64,000 nt of DNA from Bacteroidota bacterium. GTDB taxonomy: Bacteria; Bacteroidota; Bacteroidia; Chitinophagales; Chitinophagaceae. The stretch is taken from NCBI GenBank assembly GCA_026391455.1, contig JAPLEH010000070.1:62001-126000 (forward strand), written 5' to 3'. Numbering within the stretch: position 1 is the first letter of the stretch; each line of letters opens with the position of its first letter. The notes beneath the pieces were generated by a model. The model was not told where the DNA came from. It did not search any database and saw only the letters and a list, made by a program, of their open reading frames with translations. The translations under genes were made by a program, and so were the position numbers. This document shows, piece after piece, positions 43,766-53,076 of the stretch.

Positions 43766-44332
43766 ATGAAATGGAAAACGCTTTCTTCCGAATATATTTT
43801 CAACGACCCATGGTTCAAGGTACGACGTGAGGTATGCGAAAAGCCCGACGGCAGCATTGTATCACCGTATTATGTATATGATTTTTCCACCTGGGTGGGA
43901 GCAGTGGGCATTACCGAAGAAGGCAAAGTGGTCATGATCCGTCAATATCGTCATGCATTGGGCGAAATATGCCTGGAAATACCGGGTGGCTGTGTGGATG
44001 ATACGGACGCCAGCAATCAGGAAGCCGTTGCGCGCGAGCTGTTGGAAGAGACCGGGTACCGTTTTTCTTCCTACGAATACCTGGGACGCATTTCACCCAA
44101 CCCCTCTACCAATAGCAACCTGCTGCATATGTACCTGGCCAGAGGCGGGAAAAAGATCGCTGAGCAATCGCTGGATCACAATGAAGAAATAGAAGTGGTA
44201 CTCATGGACAAGGCTGAATTGCTGAAGATTCTCCGGGAGAATGGAATTGTACAAGCCATGCATGTGAGTTGTATTTTGTATGCACTGCTGAAGATGGGGG
44301 ATATTGCATTTCCCAATCAACCATCAATGTAA
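43766..44332 (+). CDS. NUDIX hydrolase, ADP-ribose pyrophosphatase-like
   Basis: 188 residues. The NUDIX box covers residues about 75-97, with 'EAVARELLEETGY' and Gly74-Gly75 before it. The preceding 'VVMIRQYRHALGEICLEIPGG' resembles NudF/ADP-ribose pyrophosphatases. The enzyme hydrolyses a nucleoside diphosphate linked to another moiety, probably ADP-ribose or a sugar nucleotide. It lies 31 bases after the YfiT-like gene in the same run. Exact substrate unknown. Confidence 0.9.
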   Translation: MKWKTLSSEYIFNDPWFKVRREVCEKPDGSIVSPYYVYDFSTWVGAVGITEEGKVVMIRQYRHALGEICLEIPGGCVDDTDASNQEAVARELLEETGYRFSSYEYLGRISPNPSTNSNLLHMYLARGGKKIAEQSLDHNEEIEVVLMDKAELLKILRENGIVQAMHVSCILYALLKMGDIAFPNQPSM

Positions 44333-44411
44333 ACGAAGGATTAAATGGTGTCCCTGCACTATATAATATCGGCCCGTGTATAGCGGTAACTGAAACAATC
44401 AATCATCAAGT

Positions 44412-45785
44412 ATGTATTTTAGGCCACTGTCTGCATTGTTGATCATCCTGTTCGCAGGAGTACCTGCAACTGCAATCACTCAGCCGATACAGCCGGGCAG
44501 GGTAAAGAATATTATTTGCAAGGCCGACAGCAGCCAATCTTATACAATCTATATTCCTTCTTCATACAAAGACGATTCGCCATTGCCTTTACTTGTATTG
44601 CTGGATCCGGTAGCGAGAGGGAATGTACCCGTAACCATGTACCAGGAAATAGCAGAGCGAAATCATATCATCCTGGCAGGTTCTAACAACAGCAAGAACT
44701 TTGATCCGGCGGCTTCAGGCAAATCCATTCCTGCGATACTGGAAGATATAATACAATATGCGCGTTTCGATGGTAGTGCTGTATGGCTGTCGGGATTTTC
44801 CGGTGGTTCGCGTATGGCTTCTTCGTATGCAGCAACCGATGAGCGAATAAAAGGAGTGATCGGCTGCGGCGCAGGGTTTACCAGCAGTATGACGAATGAA
44901 GGCACGGAATTTTATATGTTGCGACGCGAGGTGCCTTATGCAGCTATAGTGGGAGATAAGGATATGAACTTTGAAGAAATGAACGGAGTGTCCGACCTGC
45001 TCACCAAACGAAATAAGGCGAATGCCCTTTTTGTTTTTTCCGGGGGGCATACCTGGCCGCCAGCCGCACAAATGGAAATGGCGGTGATGTGGTTGTTGCA
45101 AATGCAGCAAAGTTCTATCATACTCCGGGCTGCGAGTGATTCTCTTGCCGCACGTTTAAAAGATCAGTATGAGCAATATCGTGAATCAGGTTTGCTGTAT
45201 TTTTCCTGGCTGAGTGCCAATGCGGCGAAACAAATACCCTCGCTGGCAAAAACAGGAGATTCATTGACAGGAATCGCGTTAAAAAATAAATCATTCAGCC
45301 GCCATAAAGCTCTCTTTGAAACCACCCTGGAAGCCGAGCGTACTTTTATGGACCAGTTTTCTTTTCTTTTCAATCAGGTCATTTCTTCTGATGAACTGAG
45401 TACCGGAAATGATGAGCTCTGGAAACAAAAAGCGGGAGCCATTGCATCATTGCGAAAAGATAAAGATCCCTATCGGCGTTTGTCAGGTGAGCGCATCCAT
45501 GATATCTGCCGCCGTTTATGTTCGGAGCAATACGGCTGGTTCATGGAAACGAAGAGATTTCCTCAGGCCTATTCGGTTGCATTTATTCTCGGATTCATTG
45601 ATACGGAAGGATTGAATACGGACTATTGGATGGCCCGTGCTGCCGCCGGAATGGGTGATAAGAACCGGTGCATCAACAGTCTTAAACTTGCATTAAAGAA
45701 GAGTGATCTTTCAAAGGAGCGTGTGCTCAAAGATCCGTTCATCGGGCTGGTGCTGGATGCGGGAGCGATTGAGAAACTATTCTGA
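44412..45785 (+). CDS. Secreted alpha/beta-hydrolase-like protein
   Basis: 457 residues, with a signal peptide about 1-21 ('LFAGVPATAI'). The N-terminal half has an alpha/beta hydrolase fold with nucleophile S130 in 'GFSGGSR', a candidate acid D182 or D184 in 'VGDKDM', and H213 in 'SGGHTWP', in the proper order. Residues 230-457 are helical and may form a TPR-like or lid region. It resembles esterase or polyhydroxybutyrate depolymerase-like proteins, but the substrate is unknown. It acts outside the cytoplasm. It ends the forward run before a membrane protein. Confidence 0.72.
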   Translation: MYFRPLSALLIILFAGVPATAITQPIQPGRVKNIICKADSSQSYTIYIPSSYKDDSPLPLLVLLDPVARGNVPVTMYQEIAERNHIILAGSNNSKNFDPAASGKSIPAILEDIIQYARFDGSAVWLSGFSGGSRMASSYAATDERIKGVIGCGAGFTSSMTNEGTEFYMLRREVPYAAIVGDKDMNFEEMNGVSDLLTKRNKANALFVFSGGHTWPPAAQMEMAVMWLLQMQQSSIILRAASDSLAARLKDQYEQYRESGLLYFSWLSANAAKQIPSLAKTGDSLTGIALKNKSFSRHKALFETTLEAERTFMDQFSFLFNQVISSDELSTGNDELWKQKAGAIASLRKDKDPYRRLSGERIHDICRRLCSEQYGWFMETKRFPQAYSVAFILGFIDTEGLNTDYWMARAAAGMGDKNRCINSLKLALKKSDLSKERVLKDPFIGLVLDAGAIEKLF

Positions 45786-45910
45786 GTTTATTTTTGAAAA
45801 AATAATGTAAGACTTCTGGTTCATAACTGTATATGAAAATTCATTGATTTCGAAATTCGGCTATTAGTATGTTGTTCATCTTTTGCCGGAAGCAGAAAAA
45901 TGTTAATGCT

Positions 45911-46441
45911 ATGAACTTTAAAAAATATCTTCCCTTTGAACGTTTTGAGATCACTACAAGATTATCTGCGGGTGAGGTCATGAACCGTATTTCAGGAAAA
46001 GTTGTCCCCAAAAAAAAGTTCAGACTTTTTTCCTTTAGCAGTAGCCCGGATAAGCCTTATGAAGGGGAACTGTCAGGGGATAGTTTTACCATCAGCAGAA
46101 TTATTGATTATCGAAACTCTTTCTTGCCCGTCATTTCGGGCCAGGTGACTTCAATTGCCGGCAAAACCCGTATCAAGATTACGATGAGATTGGCAACACC
46201 CGTAACTGTTTTCATGGCCTTTTGGTTAGGTATAGTCGGTGTGATTTGTTTGGTCATGATTTTTGCAGGATTGGTGCATTTCCGGGAAATTTTTCAAGAA
46301 GGAATTTCACCTGTTTCGTTTATTCCTTTTGCCATGTTTGCAATGGGCAGCTTCATGGTATCGTATGGGTTTAAAACAGAAAGTAAGAAATCAAAAGCTT
46401 CGTTGCTTTCTATTTTTGAAGGGGAGGAGGCAAATGATTAA
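45911..46441 (+). CDS. Small membrane protein of unknown function
   Basis: 176 residues from MNFKKYLPFERF; an earlier in-frame ATG 14 codons upstream would add a short Cys/Lys-rich piece and is less likely. A soluble N-terminal part with beta-strands is followed by two membrane helices ('VFMAFWLGIVGVICLVMIFAG' region and 'SFIPFAMFAMGSFMVSYGF'). The C-terminus is charged. I do not recognise the family. It is probably in the inner membrane with both ends inside. It lies 125 bases downstream of the hydrolase gene with an AT-rich gap. Confidence 0.6.
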   Translation: MNFKKYLPFERFEITTRLSAGEVMNRISGKVVPKKKFRLFSFSSSPDKPYEGELSGDSFTISRIIDYRNSFLPVISGQVTSIAGKTRIKITMRLATPVTVFMAFWLGIVGVICLVMIFAGLVHFREIFQEGISPVSFIPFAMFAMGSFMVSYGFKTESKKSKASLLSIFEGEEAND

Positions 46442-46579
46442 TTGGTAGCGTGCAAGAAAAATTACCATCCCGGGATTACTCACCTTTCAGGTCTATTTAT
46501 TGACCGGATTTAATATGACCGATCAGTTATTTTTCAGTATATCAATCTATATTAAACGCATGTTACAAAGGTTTCTGCA

Positions 46580-47866
46580 TTAGATCACTTCTCCCACCAG
46601 AAACACACTGCCACACACCAGGACCAGATCTTCCGGGCCGGCATTGGCGATAGCTGCACGGAGCGCTCTGTTTACTTCGGAAAAGGTTTTGCCTTTTAAT
46701 CCCAGGGCCGCTGCCTTTGCTGCCAGTTGCCGTTCGGGCATAGCCCGGGGAATCTGCGCTTTACTGAAATAATAATGGGCGTCTGCCGGCAGGAGGGAGA
46801 GTACTTTACTTACATCTTTATCTTTTACCATACCGGTTACGATATGCAGTTGCTGGTGCGGGGTCAGTTCCACCTGTTGCAATAGCTGTCGAATGCCGTC
46901 TTCATTGTGGGCCACATCCAGTATTACGAGGGGCTGTTGGTGAATGATATCCCAACGGCCCCGGAGGCCGGTCAGTTTTTTGGTTTGTCGCAGGGCCGAT
47001 TGAATGGCCGTGCTGGGGATTGTCCATCCCTGTGTACGAAGTTGCGCGCAGGCTTCCAGCACGGTAAGCAGGTTTTTGCGCTGGTAGATGCCGGGCAGAT
47101 CCAGGTGGAATACGGTGTGGTCTGCATGATGTTCATCTGCTACCGATACCCATAATTCATGATGCTGCCATTGCCAGTCGGTGATTTGCCTTTTCTGCGA
47201 AGCCAGGTGCAGGGGAGCGTTCATTTCTTTCGCTTTCTCTTCAAATACAGGCAGGGTCTCTGGCAAACTTTCCCCCAATACCACTGGCACTCCGGGTTTG
47301 ATAATGCCTGCTTTTTCACCAGCAATTTTTTCCAGCGTATTACCCAACAGGTTCATATGGTCGTACCCGATATTGGTAATTATCGATAGTTCAGGCATAA
47401 TGACATTGGTACTGTCGAGTCGCCCGCCAAGACCTGTTTCCACCACCACCACATCCACTTGTTGTTCGGCAAACCAGGAAAAGGCCATGGCTACGGTAAG
47501 TTCAAAAAAACTGGGTTCTATCGCTTCCGATACAGTTTGGATACGCTGTGTAAAGTCGATCACAAACTGCTCTGGCACCATCTGCCCATTGATTCGGATT
47601 CGCTCGCGAAAATCTTTCAGGTGCGGGGAAGTGTACAAACCTGTTTTGTAGCCGGCTGTTTGCAAAATGCCCGCCAGCATATGGCTGGTGGAGCCTTTGC
47701 CATTGGTGCCGGCAATATGTATGCTTTTGAATTGATGCTGGGGATTGCCCACCGCAGCACAAAGCTGAATGGTATTGGTCAGATCGGCCTTATAGGCGGC
47801 GGCACCTATCCGGCTGAACATAGGCAGTCGGGCAAATAAATAGTCTATTGTTTCCTGGTAGGTCAT
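46580..47866 (-). CDS. folC: Bifunctional folylpolyglutamate synthase / dihydrofolate synthase FolC
   Basis: 428 residues from MTYQETIDYLFARLP. The P-loop 'GTNGKGSTSHML' binds ATP, and 'GLGGRLDSTNV' with 'ITNIGYDHMNLLG' matches the Mur ligase-like family. The enzyme adds glutamate to dihydropteroate and folates. A TACATTTG box lies 6 bases before this ATG, so RNA would start at or next to it and the message is almost leaderless. An alternative ATG 3 codons upstream lies within the promoter and is rejected. It is single-gene and convergent with the previous gene. Confidence 0.93.
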   Translation of the reverse strand: MTYQETIDYLFARLPMFSRIGAAAYKADLTNTIQLCAAVGNPQHQFKSIHIAGTNGKGSTSHMLAGILQTAGYKTGLYTSPHLKDFRERIRINGQMVPEQFVIDFTQRIQTVSEAIEPSFFELTVAMAFSWFAEQQVDVVVVETGLGGRLDSTNVIMPELSIITNIGYDHMNLLGNTLEKIAGEKAGIIKPGVPVVLGESLPETLPVFEEKAKEMNAPLHLASQKRQITDWQWQHHELWVSVADEHHADHTVFHLDLPGIYQRKNLLTVLEACAQLRTQGWTIPSTAIQSALRQTKKLTGLRGRWDIIHQQPLVILDVAHNEDGIRQLLQQVELTPHQQLHIVTGMVKDKDVSKVLSLLPADAHYYFSKAQIPRAMPERQLAAKAAALGLKGKTFSEVNRALRAAIANAGPEDLVLVCGSVFLVGEVI

Positions 47867-47872
47867 GTGGCA

Positions 47873-47880
47873 CAAATGTA
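47873..47880 (-). promoter_or_regulatory. Putative -7 box of folC
   Basis: TACATTTG on the minus strand, exact match to TAnnTTTG, ending 6 bases upstream of the folC ATG. Confidence 0.55.
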
Positions 47881-47916
47881 ATGCCTCCGGGTTAATTGGA
47901 AGAATACTTACATCCG

Positions 47917-48752
47917 GCTAGGCGAATACTTGCACACGGATAAGACGGACTGGCTAGCATCGCGGCAACGTGGATTAGAACGGATTTTTACTGCTGCGCA
48001 GTAAATGCGGATTGATTGGTGCCATTTCCCGCTTAAGCGGGACAGGTTGTGTAATTAGTGGCAAAAAAATGCTGCATCAAGCTAGGCGAATACTTGCACA
48101 CGGATAAGACGGTCTGGCTAGCGTCGCGGCAACGTGGATTAGAACGGATTTTTACTGCTGCGCAGTAAATGCGGTTTGATTGCTGCCATTTCCCGCTTAA
48201 GCGGGACAGGCTGTGTAATTAGTGGCAAAAAACTGCTGCATCAGGGTAGCGAATACTTGCACACGGATAAAACGGTCCGGCTAGCATCGCGGCAGAGTGG
48301 ATTAGAACGGATTTTTCTGCTGCGCAGTAAATGCGGTTTGATTGCTGCCATTTCCCGCTTAGGCGGGACAGGTTGTGTAATTAGTGGCAAAAAACTGCTG
48401 CATCAGGGTAGGCGAATACTGGCACACGGATAAGACGGTCTGGCTAGCATCACGGCAACGTGGATTAGAACGGATTTTTACTGCTGCGCAGTAAATGCGG
48501 TTTGATTGCTGCCATTTGTTTAATTCCTACCAACCGGCAGGCAAGCGTGGCTACCTCATTCGCCAAAGGCGAAATCATCCTGTATTAATCCATATCATTT
48601 CCCGCTGAGGCGGGACAGGTTGTGGCCAAAAAACTGCTGCATCAAGCTAGGCGAATACTTGCACACGGATAAGACGGTCTGGCTAGCGTCACGGCAAAGT
48701 GGATTAGAACGGGTTTTTACTGCTGCGCAGTAAATGCGGATTGATTGCATGC
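47917..48752. repeat. Tandem array of 163-164 bp noncoding units
   Basis: The anchor GGCGAATACT (or close variants) occurs at 47921, 48085, 48248, 48411 and 48650, giving spacings of 164, 163, 163 and 239 bases; the last interval contains about 76 bp of extra unrelated sequence. Each unit has two strong hairpins: TTTACTGC/GCAGTAAA with a TGC loop and TCCCGCTTAAGCGGGA or a variant, plus the word ACGGATAAGACGG. Unit length is not a multiple of three and no ORF is conserved across units. The units are far longer than CRISPR repeats and have no spacers. Confidence 0.85.
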
Positions 48753-49037
48753 ATGGTCGTCCATCACCCCGACCCCTCTACAAAAGTGGAGACGGGGAAT
48801 GCGGGACTCCACAATAATGAGTTTGTATTTATTAGTGCTATTTGTGTAATTAGTGGCTACCTCATTCGCCGTAGGTTTACCTGCCGATGGGTAGGCGAAT
48901 AAATCCTGTATTCATCCTTTTCATCTGTGGCCAAAAATATGCCGCAGGCAGGCGTTTCATTAGCTTAATTACCCGCTGAGGCGGGACAGTTTGTGGCCAA
49001 AAAGCCCTTTCATTCGCTTGATTAGAGCAATTAGTGG
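48753..49037. repeat. Degenerate remains of the same repeat words
   Basis: Continues with scattered pieces of the unit: TTCGCC, CCCGCTGAGGCGGGACAG, ATTAGTGGC and AACTGC-like words, in broken order. No gene is seen. It reaches to the terminator of the TonB gene. Confidence 0.6.
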
Positions 49038-49038
49038 C

Positions 49039-49069
49039 AAAAAAAACCGCCTGCAGGATTTGCAGGCGG
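49039..49069 (-). terminator. Terminator of the TonB-family gene
   Basis: On the minus strand CCGCCTGCA and TGCAGGCGG form a perfect 9-bp stem with a 5-base loop, followed by eight T. Confidence 0.88.
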
Positions 49070-49091
49070 CTGATTATTTGAATTTGTTGCT

Positions 49092-49964
49092 TTAATTCAC
49101 GGTGAAGTTAAACCGCACGGTCACCATGGATTCATGGTCAGATTTATCGAAACGGATATTCTGCAGGTACCGGATGATGGCCTCTTTGTAGGCATTTCCG
49201 GAGTTGGAAGATCCTTTTGCAATATTCACAAACCGACCCGTACCATCGGGTGATACATTTACGTTGGCATAAATAGTGGCCTTATCCAGGTCGCCTTCGA
49301 AGGAGTAGCTGCGTACGATCTTACGGTCGCCATTGGTCACTTTGGGGCCGTTGCCACCGCCGCTGCCGGAGCCATTACCGCCACCGCTTCCGGTGCCACT
49401 ACCGCCATCCCTTCCGGAACCATTGCCCACACCACTGCCAGTGCCACTGCCTCCGGCCCTGTCATAATCTTCTGCAGCGCCACCACCACGGCCTGTACCG
49501 GTAGTTGTTTTACCCAGTACCGCTTTTGGACGGGGCGGAGCAGGAGTTTCGATCACCTTGGGTTCTGTCTTGGCAACAGATGTATTGGTCACCGCTTTTG
49601 CCTGCGGCTTCTGTACCGTGGGCTTCTGTACCGTTACGGCATCATTCGTCTTATCGTCTTCTATTTCTTTGGCATCCTGATTTTCGCCGGGAACGGGGGT
49701 AGCAGGTGGGGCTACGCCGGCTGTACCGGCAGCCTGTACAGGGTTGCCGCCTCCACCACCGCCATCATCGGCCGTTTCCGGAGGCAGGGGGGGATCGGGG
49801 GGCAGGTTCAGTTCCACTTCTATACCCGGCTCCTGGCTGATACGTTCAAAACTGGGAATCTCCCATTTCAACAGGATCATCAGCAAGATCATGAGCGCAG
49901 TAAAACCGCCCGTTATCATCAGGGCTTCCCGGTGGCGCTTATCCTTTTCAAGGGTGGCAGACAT
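49092..49964 (-). CDS. Energy transducer TonB-family protein with Gly-rich linker
   Basis: 290 residues from MSATLEKDKRHREAL. Longer readings add up to 32 residues, but the TACATTTG box at 49984-49991 places the RNA start downstream of those. A single membrane helix lies at about 16-36 ('GGFTALMILLMILLKW'). A Pro-rich, then strongly Gly/Ser/Asn-rich linker follows, and the C-terminal ~95 residues are a TonB_C-like domain ('RFVNIAKGSSNSGNAYKEA', 'ESMVTVRFNFTVN'). It probably contacts TonB-dependent receptors across the periplasm. No ExbB/ExbD genes are adjacent. Confidence 0.82.
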   Translation of the reverse strand: MSATLEKDKRHREALMITGGFTALMILLMILLKWEIPSFERISQEPGIEVELNLPPDPPLPPETADDGGGGGGNPVQAAGTAGVAPPATPVPGENQDAKEIEDDKTNDAVTVQKPTVQKPQAKAVTNTSVAKTEPKVIETPAPPRPKAVLGKTTTGTGRGGGAAEDYDRAGGSGTGSGVGNGSGRDGGSGTGSGGGNGSGSGGGNGPKVTNGDRKIVRSYSFEGDLDKATIYANVNVSPDGTGRFVNIAKGSSNSGNAYKEAIIRYLQNIRFDKSDHESMVTVRFNFTVN

Positions 49965-49983
49965 AGTAATTGCGTTGTTCATA

Positions 49984-49991
49984 CAAATGTA
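49984..49991 (-). promoter_or_regulatory. Putative -7 box of the TonB gene
   Basis: Minus strand TACATTTG, exact consensus. RNA would start near 49976, so the start codon at 49964 is favoured over those upstream. Confidence 0.5.
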
Positions 49992-50129
49992 CAGTTTGGT
50001 ATTTTCCGGCGGAACGCATTGTTGTTCACACCTGTTATTAACGATGCAAACGCCGTGCAACTTGCATTTATGAAATGTTAAGATTCCGGTAATGGCGGTT
50101 TTTTTTGCTTTTTATGGGGAAAAGGCCCC

Positions 50130-51035
50130 TCAGGTTCGTTGGTGAAGATTGGCCAGCACAATGCCGGCGAAAACGATCCCCATACTGATAATATGAACCC
50201 GGGTAAAATCTTCGTGTAATAGGAGGGCTGCTTCCACGCTGCTGAAAACAGGTATCAGGTTACCAAATACAGCCGTTCGCCCGGCGCCCAGTTTGCCGAT
50301 GGCCTTGTTCCATATAAAGAAACAGATGACCGATGCGCCTAATCCCAGGTACAGCACCACCCCTGCGAGACGAAGATCCCACTGTACCGGCGGGTAATTA
50401 TTTAATTCATAAATAAAATAAGGTAACATTAGTAAGGTGCCGAAAATGAACGTAGTAAATAAAAAATTTACGGGCGAAATGCTTGCAGGTTTCTTTTTCA
50501 CAAGCGTATTATACACGGAAAAACAGAAAGCAGCCAGCAGCACCCAAAGGTCGCCGGTACCGAAATGAAGGTGTATCAAATTGTAAAAATTGCCATGCGA
50601 CAACAGGTAGAGTACACCGGTAATGCATACCAACAGGCCGGCGAGCTTAAGCACCCCGATCCGTTCTTTCAGAAATATACGGGCAAAAAGAATGGACAGT
50701 ATGGGGGATGTGGTGGTGCCGATCAGCGCCAGGTTGATAGCCGAGGTATAATGGGCACCCACATATACAAAGGCATTGAACAGCGAAATACCGGTCAGCG
50801 ACACCCAAAAGAGGTATTGCCAATGTTGCCTCACCGCCGGCCATTCCTTTTTGAAGCCTGTCCAGGCAAATGGCAGCAGGATAAGGCTAGCTGTGAGCCA
50901 TCGGTAGAAATTGAGCGACACAGGCGGTATTTCCTTGTTCACTCCCCTTGCCACGATGAAATTGCCCGACCAGATAATGGTAGCCAAAACAGCGAGCATG
51001 ATACCGCTAATAACGGATTGTTGGGTTGATTTCAA
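50130..51035 (-). CDS. EamA/DMT family transporter
   Basis: 301 residues with about ten membrane helices in two EamA repeats, recognised by 'AVLATIIWSGNFIVARGVNK' and 'LNFYRWLTASLILLPFAW' in the first half and 'GDLWVLLAAFCFSVYNTLV' and 'AVFGNLIPVFSSVEAALLLHE' in the second. Members export or import small metabolites such as amino acids or nucleotide precursors across the inner membrane; the substrate here is unknown. It stands alone between the TonB gene and an AT-rich gap of word repeats. Confidence 0.9.
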   Translation of the reverse strand: MKSTQQSVISGIMLAVLATIIWSGNFIVARGVNKEIPPVSLNFYRWLTASLILLPFAWTGFKKEWPAVRQHWQYLFWVSLTGISLFNAFVYVGAHYTSAINLALIGTTTSPILSILFARIFLKERIGVLKLAGLLVCITGVLYLLSHGNFYNLIHLHFGTGDLWVLLAAFCFSVYNTLVKKKPASISPVNFLFTTFIFGTLLMLPYFIYELNNYPPVQWDLRLAGVVLYLGLGASVICFFIWNKAIGKLGAGRTAVFGNLIPVFSSVEAALLLHEDFTRVHIISMGIVFAGIVLANLHQRT

Positions 51036-51163
51036 AAGGAAATTTACTTAAAATTAAATATAATATATTATTTAAAAATATTTAATAATGAGTGTTTTAT
51101 GAAAAAAAATAATATAGATGAAAATCCAAAACCGAAAATCTAAAACCCAAAACTACCCGCTGC

Positions 51164-52459
51164 TTATTTTGCAAAATCACGCTCAAACACTCCTTTGATA
51201 CGTTCGATCGGAGGATTGAAATACCCGAATTTCAGGTTGGGGAATTCTTCACGTATCAGCTCTTGTAGTTGTTTTACCCCCAGGCATTCACCGGTATCGG
51301 CCACCCCGATCTTGCCGAGGTACCAGTCCGGGTCAATATTGAAATTCCGCCATTGGATCATTTTCAGTCCGGTCTCCTTGATGAGTTTGCGGAGGGCTTC
51401 GTATTCCGCCACGGAGTCCGTCATGCCCGGAAACACAAAATAATTGATGGACGTCCAGCCCCCAAACGAGGTCACTACTTTCAGGCTTTCCACGATATCA
51501 TCGAAATCGTAATTGTTGGGCCGGTAGTAGGGCATATAGATCTCGCGGCGGGCGGAGTTGGTACTAACCCGGATAGAGTCGAGCCCGGCTTCGCAGAGGG
51601 CTTTTACTGCATCTGGTTTGGAGCCGTTGGTGTTAATATTGATGCTCCCTTTGGAGGTATGCTTTCGTATTTCTATGATCGCATCGCGAATGGTTTCCCA
51701 CATGAGCAGGGGCTCGCCTTCACAACCCTGGCCAAAGCTGATGATGGGGAAGGGGGCTGATTCGAGGTGCGGAACGGTAAACTCCACAATCTCTTCGGGT
51801 GTGGGCTTGAACGTAAGCCTTTCCTGGGTGGAAACAATGGGCTCTTCATCCGGCTGCAGGGAAATACAGCCCACACAATTCGCGTTGCAGGCAGGGGAAA
51901 CGGGCACCGGACATTCCCAGCGGCCCAGGGAAAAGTTGCGGGCGGCAGGGCATTGGTAGGTAAGCGCACAGTTATTGGTGAGATGTTCCACCAGTCGGTT
52001 ATGGGGGTAGTGATGCTGCAGCAATTTCACCCCTTCTTTTACCTTTTCTGCATCATAACCGGCACAGTCCTGCCGGATATCCTGTTCGATGCGAACGGCA
52101 GGAACATAGAATTTATCGTTGAGCCAGCCTGCAGCCGTATAACAAAATAAGGGGAGCGTGGGAGCATCGGGGGCTGTTTCGTATGCTGCCAGGTAAAAGC
52201 CGGTATGTGCAGGAGGAATGAAAGCGGCCACGGCCCAGCCCTTTTCACAAAGGCGCATTTCGCCGGTTTGCACATCGATGCCAATGCCCCGTCGGCCCGG
52301 CAGTTCGTACAGGGAGCCCCCATCGGGCAGTTCGATCCATTCGTCTTCGGGTATTTCAAAGGCATCCCATCCGCTTCTGCCAGTTACATACAGGGAGGTA
52401 TCTTCGAAAATATTTCCATTTCCGTCGGAATATAAAATATAAGGCGATTGTGAAAGCAT
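51164..52459 (-). CDS. Radical SAM enzyme with Cys-rich cluster
   Basis: 431 residues. The radical SAM 4Fe-4S motif is C191-x3-C195-x2-C198 ('ACNANCVGCIS'). Additional Cys at 164, 170 and 183 precede it and could bind another metal centre or zinc. The C-terminal part has the alternating alpha/beta barrel pattern ('INTNGSKPDAVKALCEAGLD', 'SIRVSTNSA'). An N-terminal ~160-residue domain of unknown kind precedes the barrel. I do not recognise the exact subfamily, and the substrate is unknown. The next gene upstream is a small membrane protein. Confidence 0.8.
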   Translation of the reverse strand: MLSQSPYILYSDGNGNIFEDTSLYVTGRSGWDAFEIPEDEWIELPDGGSLYELPGRRGIGIDVQTGEMRLCEKGWAVAAFIPPAHTGFYLAAYETAPDAPTLPLFCYTAAGWLNDKFYVPAVRIEQDIRQDCAGYDAEKVKEGVKLLQHHYPHNRLVEHLTNNCALTYQCPAARNFSLGRWECPVPVSPACNANCVGCISLQPDEEPIVSTQERLTFKPTPEEIVEFTVPHLESAPFPIISFGQGCEGEPLLMWETIRDAIIEIRKHTSKGSININTNGSKPDAVKALCEAGLDSIRVSTNSARREIYMPYYRPNNYDFDDIVESLKVVTSFGGWTSINYFVFPGMTDSVAEYEALRKLIKETGLKMIQWRNFNIDPDWYLGKIGVADTGECLGVKQLQELIREEFPNLKFGYFNPPIERIKGVFERDFAK

Positions 52460-52508
52460 GTTTGGATGATTGCGCGGGACTGCCGCCTGGTCAGAAAAAA
52501 ATGATTAT

Positions 52509-53066
52509 TCAGCCTTTGTGTGCTTGCAACTGCTGTTGGCAAAACTCGTTAAAAATCGGCTCATTTACGGAGCTAATCTTTTCATCCACGGTCTGCTGAA
52601 TGAGGCGGTTATTCTTCAGGTCGATGGTGAGCAGCCCGTCTTTGAGTATGATATTATTCAATTGTGTCCAGCTAAACCGGGCCGGGGGGAAAGCAGGATA
52701 GCGGATATGTTCTTCTGTAACGGTCACTTCCGGTTTTTGCTGTGCAATGAGATACAATGCTGCGAGCACGATGGTCAATGAACCCACCCACCAATAGCCG
52801 AGTAGCAACCAGTATAATGCGGTAAAAAAAGTGGCAAAGAGGAAATAGTATTTCCTCTTTGTTGTACGCGGAGAATTAATGTAGACGAGCAGGGCAATCA
52901 CCAAAAGCAATAAGGTGATGCCGCCTGTTACATCGCTCAGCATTTTTCTTCCCCGTGCAAAAAAGAAAACGATGATGGCCGCCGCATTGATTACGAACAT
53001 GAACACGGCAAACCGGTCATAAAACCGTTTCTTTTCGTTGATCAGTGTAAGGGAAAAGGAGGGCAT
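52509..53066 (-). CDS. Membrane protein of unknown function, 185 residues
   Basis: Four membrane helices ('FAVFMFVINAAAIIVFFFAR', 'GGITLLLLVIALLVYIN', 'YYFLFATFFTALYWLLLGYW', 'VGSLTIVLAALYLIAQ') are followed by a soluble C-terminal domain of about 70 residues containing 'FSWTQLNNIILKDGLLTIDL', a pH-domain-like pattern seen in many Bacteroidota membrane proteins. The start codon lies 10 bases downstream of the stop of the ureohydrolase gene, on the same strand. Family not recognised. Probably inner membrane. Confidence 0.65.
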   Translation of the reverse strand: MPSFSLTLINEKKRFYDRFAVFMFVINAAAIIVFFFARGRKMLSDVTGGITLLLLVIALLVYINSPRTTKRKYYFLFATFFTALYWLLLGYWWVGSLTIVLAALYLIAQQKPEVTVTEEHIRYPAFPPARFSWTQLNNIILKDGLLTIDLKNNRLIQQTVDEKISSVNEPIFNEFCQQQLQAHKG

Positions 53067-53076
53067 GATGTGTTGC

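Noticed and set aside
48176-48433. 85-codon ORF across two tandem repeat units
   Set aside because: Repeat length is not a multiple of three, so the frame is not conserved from unit to unit and the composition mirrors the repeat.
47917-48752. CRISPR array
   Set aside because: Units are 163-164 bases and directly abutting, without spacers, and no cas genes are near.
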